In this document: piece after piece, positions 62,177 to 64,000 of the stretch | Layout of the letters: every line of letters starts with the position of its first letter | Position numbering within the stretch: the stretch's first letter is position 1 | DNA from: an uncultured Candidatus Melainabacteria bacterium | GTDB lineage: Bacteria > Cyanobacteriota > Vampirovibrionia > Gastranaerophilales > Gastranaerophilaceae | Direction: 5' to 3' | Length of the DNA stretch: 64,000 bases | Assembly (NCBI GenBank): GCA_934754505.1 | Contig: CAKVIE010000007.1 | Coordinates: 1-64,000 of the forward strand | The notes under the pieces: generated by a model | The model's input: only the letters and a program-made list of their open reading frames with translations | The model's database searches: none | Told to the model about the DNA's origin: nothing | Made by a program: the position numbers and the translations under genes

Positions 62177-63322
62177 TTGAAAAATTATACAGAAAAAGAC
62201 TACTATGGAATATTAGGTCTTAAATTTGATGCAACTCAGGAAGAAATCAAAAAGGCTTTTCGTAAAGCAACTGTTAAGTTTCACCCCGATGTAAACAAAG
62301 ACGGTGCTGAAATTTTTATGAAAATTAAAGAAGCCTACGAAGTTCTCTCCGATGAAAACGAACGAAAGAATTATGATTTCATAAAAGGTTACGATTTACT
62401 CAAAAAACAAAAAAAATTTCAAGAATATAAAGAAAAAACGGCAAATTTTGAACATAAAAATACTTATAATAAATATAATAACGGTTATGCAAAAAAATCT
62501 TATGAGAAAAATGTAAACAACGAAGAAAAAAAACAAAAAAACAGTACTTCAAACTCAAGAAATTCAAACGAAAACACGAATAGTGTTAAAAGCAATCAGA
62601 CGAGTTTTCATGAAGAAAACAAAAACTTCAAAAATACGTTTTCGGACATTTTTTCAAATTTGTTTACAGGCAAAAAGCAGCCTAAACACGAACATCAAGC
62701 AATTCATGGCAAGCCTGTTGACGGAAATGATATAACAATGCCAATCGAAATATCATTTAAAGAAGCGATAAACGGCACAAATCGAAAAATCAACGTATTA
62801 CATACAGAAATTTGTCCGATATGCGAAGGCAAAAAATTTGCAAACGGCTCTGACTGCAGATATTGCAAAGGAACAGGAGAAGTTTCGGTTCACAAAAAAT
62901 TAAACGTAAAAATTCCGCCGCACACTGAAAACAATAAGAAAATCAGACTTGCAGGCGAAGGCACAAAAGGTTTAAAAGGAGGCAAAAACGGGAATTTATA
63001 TTTAGTAGTCAAAATAACAGACGACTCTTATTTCAAATTTGACGGCAACAATGTCTTGAGCGAAGCTGAAATAACTCCATACGAAGCAGCTTTAGGCACT
63101 GAAAAAGAAATAAAAACCTTAAATGGAACAGCTAAATTAAAAATCCCGCAAGGAACGTCATCAGGTCAAAAATTCAGACTCGCAAACGAAGGCTTGTTTG
63201 ACGAAGCGAAGAAAATCAAAGGTCATCACATCGTAACAATAAAAATCAAAGTTGATGAAAATTTAACAGAACGTGAAAAGCAATTATACGAGCAATTAAA
63301 AGATATAGCAAAAGGTAAGTAG
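62177..63322 (+). CDS. DnaJ family chaperone with a single zinc centre
   Basis: 381 residues. J domain (1-70) with the HPD motif in FHPDVNKDG near 33, a low-complexity Asn/Lys/Ser linker (about 85-170), the C-terminal peptide-binding domains (from about 188) and dimerisation end. The zinc region holds only CPICEG and CRYCKGTG, two of the four CxxCxG repeats of DnaJ, so one zinc site instead of two. It stimulates DnaK. The start is a TTG at 62177 with AGGAG 8 bp before it. A palindrome copy lies in the linker. Confidence 0.88.
   Translation: MKNYTEKDYYGILGLKFDATQEEIKKAFRKATVKFHPDVNKDGAEIFMKIKEAYEVLSDENERKNYDFIKGYDLLKKQKKFQEYKEKTANFEHKNTYNKYNNGYAKKSYEKNVNNEEKKQKNSTSNSRNSNENTNSVKSNQTSFHEENKNFKNTFSDIFSNLFTGKKQPKHEHQAIHGKPVDGNDITMPIEISFKEAINGTNRKINVLHTEICPICEGKKFANGSDCRYCKGTGEVSVHKKLNVKIPPHTENNKKIRLAGEGTKGLKGGKNGNLYLVVKITDDSYFKFDGNNVLSEAEITPYEAALGTEKEIKTLNGTAKLKIPQGTSSGQKFRLANEGLFDEAKKIKGHHIVTIKIKVDENLTEREKQLYEQLKDIAKGK
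62573..62587. repeat. Iterated palindrome, one mismatch, in coding DNA
   Basis: AACACGAATAGTGTT, read as codons for NTNSV in the DnaJ linker, the same reading frame as the copy at 15666. Confidence 0.7.
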
Positions 63323-63339
63323 ATAAATAGGAAAACGAA

Positions 63340-64000
63340 ATGACAACAAAAACAGAAATCAAAGAAATTTTCACATCAATTCAAGGTGAAGGCGAACTTG
63401 TCGGCTACACGCAGCTTTTCATCAGATTTTGCAAATGCGATTACAACTGCAAATACTGTGATACCGATTATAAAAAGGACAACACCTGCGAAACCTATAC
63501 ACCAAATTCTCTTGCAGAAAGAATTAAAAGTTTTGATACAAAAAATATCCACTCAATTTGCCTTACAGGCGGCGAACCTTTGATGGAAACATCGTTTTTG
63601 AAAGAATTTTTGAGAAATGTTACACTTCCCGTTTATCTTGAAACAAATGCAACACGAACGGACGAGCTTGCAGAAATTATCAATATGGTTAAATATATTT
63701 CGGCAAACATCAAACTTCCCTCTGCATACGGCGGAAAAGATTGTTTTGAAGAGCATGCCGAATTTTTAAGATTATGCAAACAAGCTCGCAAAGAATTTTA
63801 TATGAAAGTAGTTTTTGACGAAAATATTACAGATTACGAAATTGATAAATGTATCGAAATAGCTAAAAACAGCGATACGGAAATTATTCTTCAGCCTGTA
63901 ACAAAAAATGGCAAAATCCTTATGAAATCAAGAATCATGCCCGAAGTTTTAGAGCGTTTCAGAAAAAAATACTGGCACGTAAGACTTATTCCGCAAGTTC
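63340..64000 (+). CDS. queE: 7-carboxy-7-deazaguanine synthase QueE (cut by window end)
   Basis: First 220 codons of a radical SAM protein. IFTSIQGEGELVGYTQLFIR near residue 10 is the QueE start, CDYNCKYCDTDY holds the CxxxCxxC iron-sulfur ligands, and LTGGEPLM follows. It makes the 7-deazapurine ring on the way to queuosine, whose last step (queH) is also encoded here. It starts 17 bp after the dnaJ-like gene. The 3' end lies outside the window. Confidence 0.93.
   Translation, partial: MTTKTEIKEIFTSIQGEGELVGYTQLFIRFCKCDYNCKYCDTDYKKDNTCETYTPNSLAERIKSFDTKNIHSICLTGGEPLMETSFLKEFLRNVTLPVYLETNATRTDELAEIINMVKYISANIKLPSAYGGKDCFEEHAEFLRLCKQARKEFYMKVVFDENITDYEIDKCIEIAKNSDTEIILQPVTKNGKILMKSRIMPEVLERFRKKYWHVRLIPQV

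Overview
The window is AT-rich DNA, gene-dense on both strands, with no phage, insertion-sequence or CRISPR signature. No marker names the species. Several traits together suggest a diderm gut anaerobe of the cyanobacterial sister lineage (Vampirovibrionia/'Melainabacteria', for example Gastranaerophilales): an atpD-atpC pair standing apart from other ATP synthase genes, LL-diaminopimelate aminotransferase, a VKOR-DsbA fusion, AroH-type chorismate mutase, an IF2 with a long Asn/Gln/Arg-rich extension, and an O-antigen type sugar locus. This placement is inference.

Layout. 1-2.5 kb: end of an unknown gene, a sigma factor, and a DUF47-PiT phosphate uptake pair. 2.6-8.4 kb (minus): an EAL phosphodiesterase, tRNA-Arg(CCT), and an operon with YajQ, a TPR lipoprotein-like or secreted protein, a metallo-beta-lactamase-fold hydrolase and a metallophosphoesterase. 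8.4-17.2 kb (plus): TRIC channel, two GT-C-like membrane proteins, DapL, VKOR-DsbA with QueH, and a CtpA protease. 17.2-22.3 kb: NADH oxidase-like flavoprotein, Hsp20 with a TM1266-like protein, an Lrp regulator with an aminotransferase, and rpsT. 22.6-24.2 kb: a calpain-like cysteine protease.

24.4-45.1 kb (minus) is a surface polysaccharide locus. A tightly overlapping 15-gene operon starts with RfbF-RfbG-RfbH (glucose-1-P to CDP-4-keto-3,6-dideoxyhexose) and ends with RfbS-RfbE (CDP-paratose to CDP-tyvelose). Between them lies a block whose product I cannot name: an NAD-dependent epimerase/reductase, an HpcH/HpaI-type aldolase, an SDR, a dehydroquinate-synthase-like cyclase and an acetolactate-synthase-like ThDP enzyme. 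It is followed by a large membrane protein, an acyltransferase, and GtrA/GtrB-like lipid-linked sugar genes. A second, upstream operon carries a GT2-GT2-acetyltransferase fusion and a membrane protein. A ribbon-helix-helix regulator too short for usual ORF cut-offs sits between the two, next to a perfect 14-bp palindrome.

45.6-50.7 kb: atpD-atpC, two DUF805 proteins, an Na+/H+ antiporter and an XRE regulator. 50.7-62.0 kb (minus): a 13-gene housekeeping operon running glyA, WecA/TagO-like transferase, def, fmt, aroH, a divergent PurD-like ATP-grasp gene, ylxR, infB, rbfA, truB, then envelope proteins (DUF2993-like, GerMN) and a small acidic protein. 62.1-64.0 kb: a DnaJ variant with one zinc centre, and queE cut by the window end.

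Across the window a 15-bp palindrome, AACACTAATAGTGTT, recurs (six exact 13-bp cores plus seven variants), both between genes and inside genes in more than one reading frame. This pattern points to a DNA-level function. The iterated palindrome and the unnamed sugar block are the two observations I would follow first.
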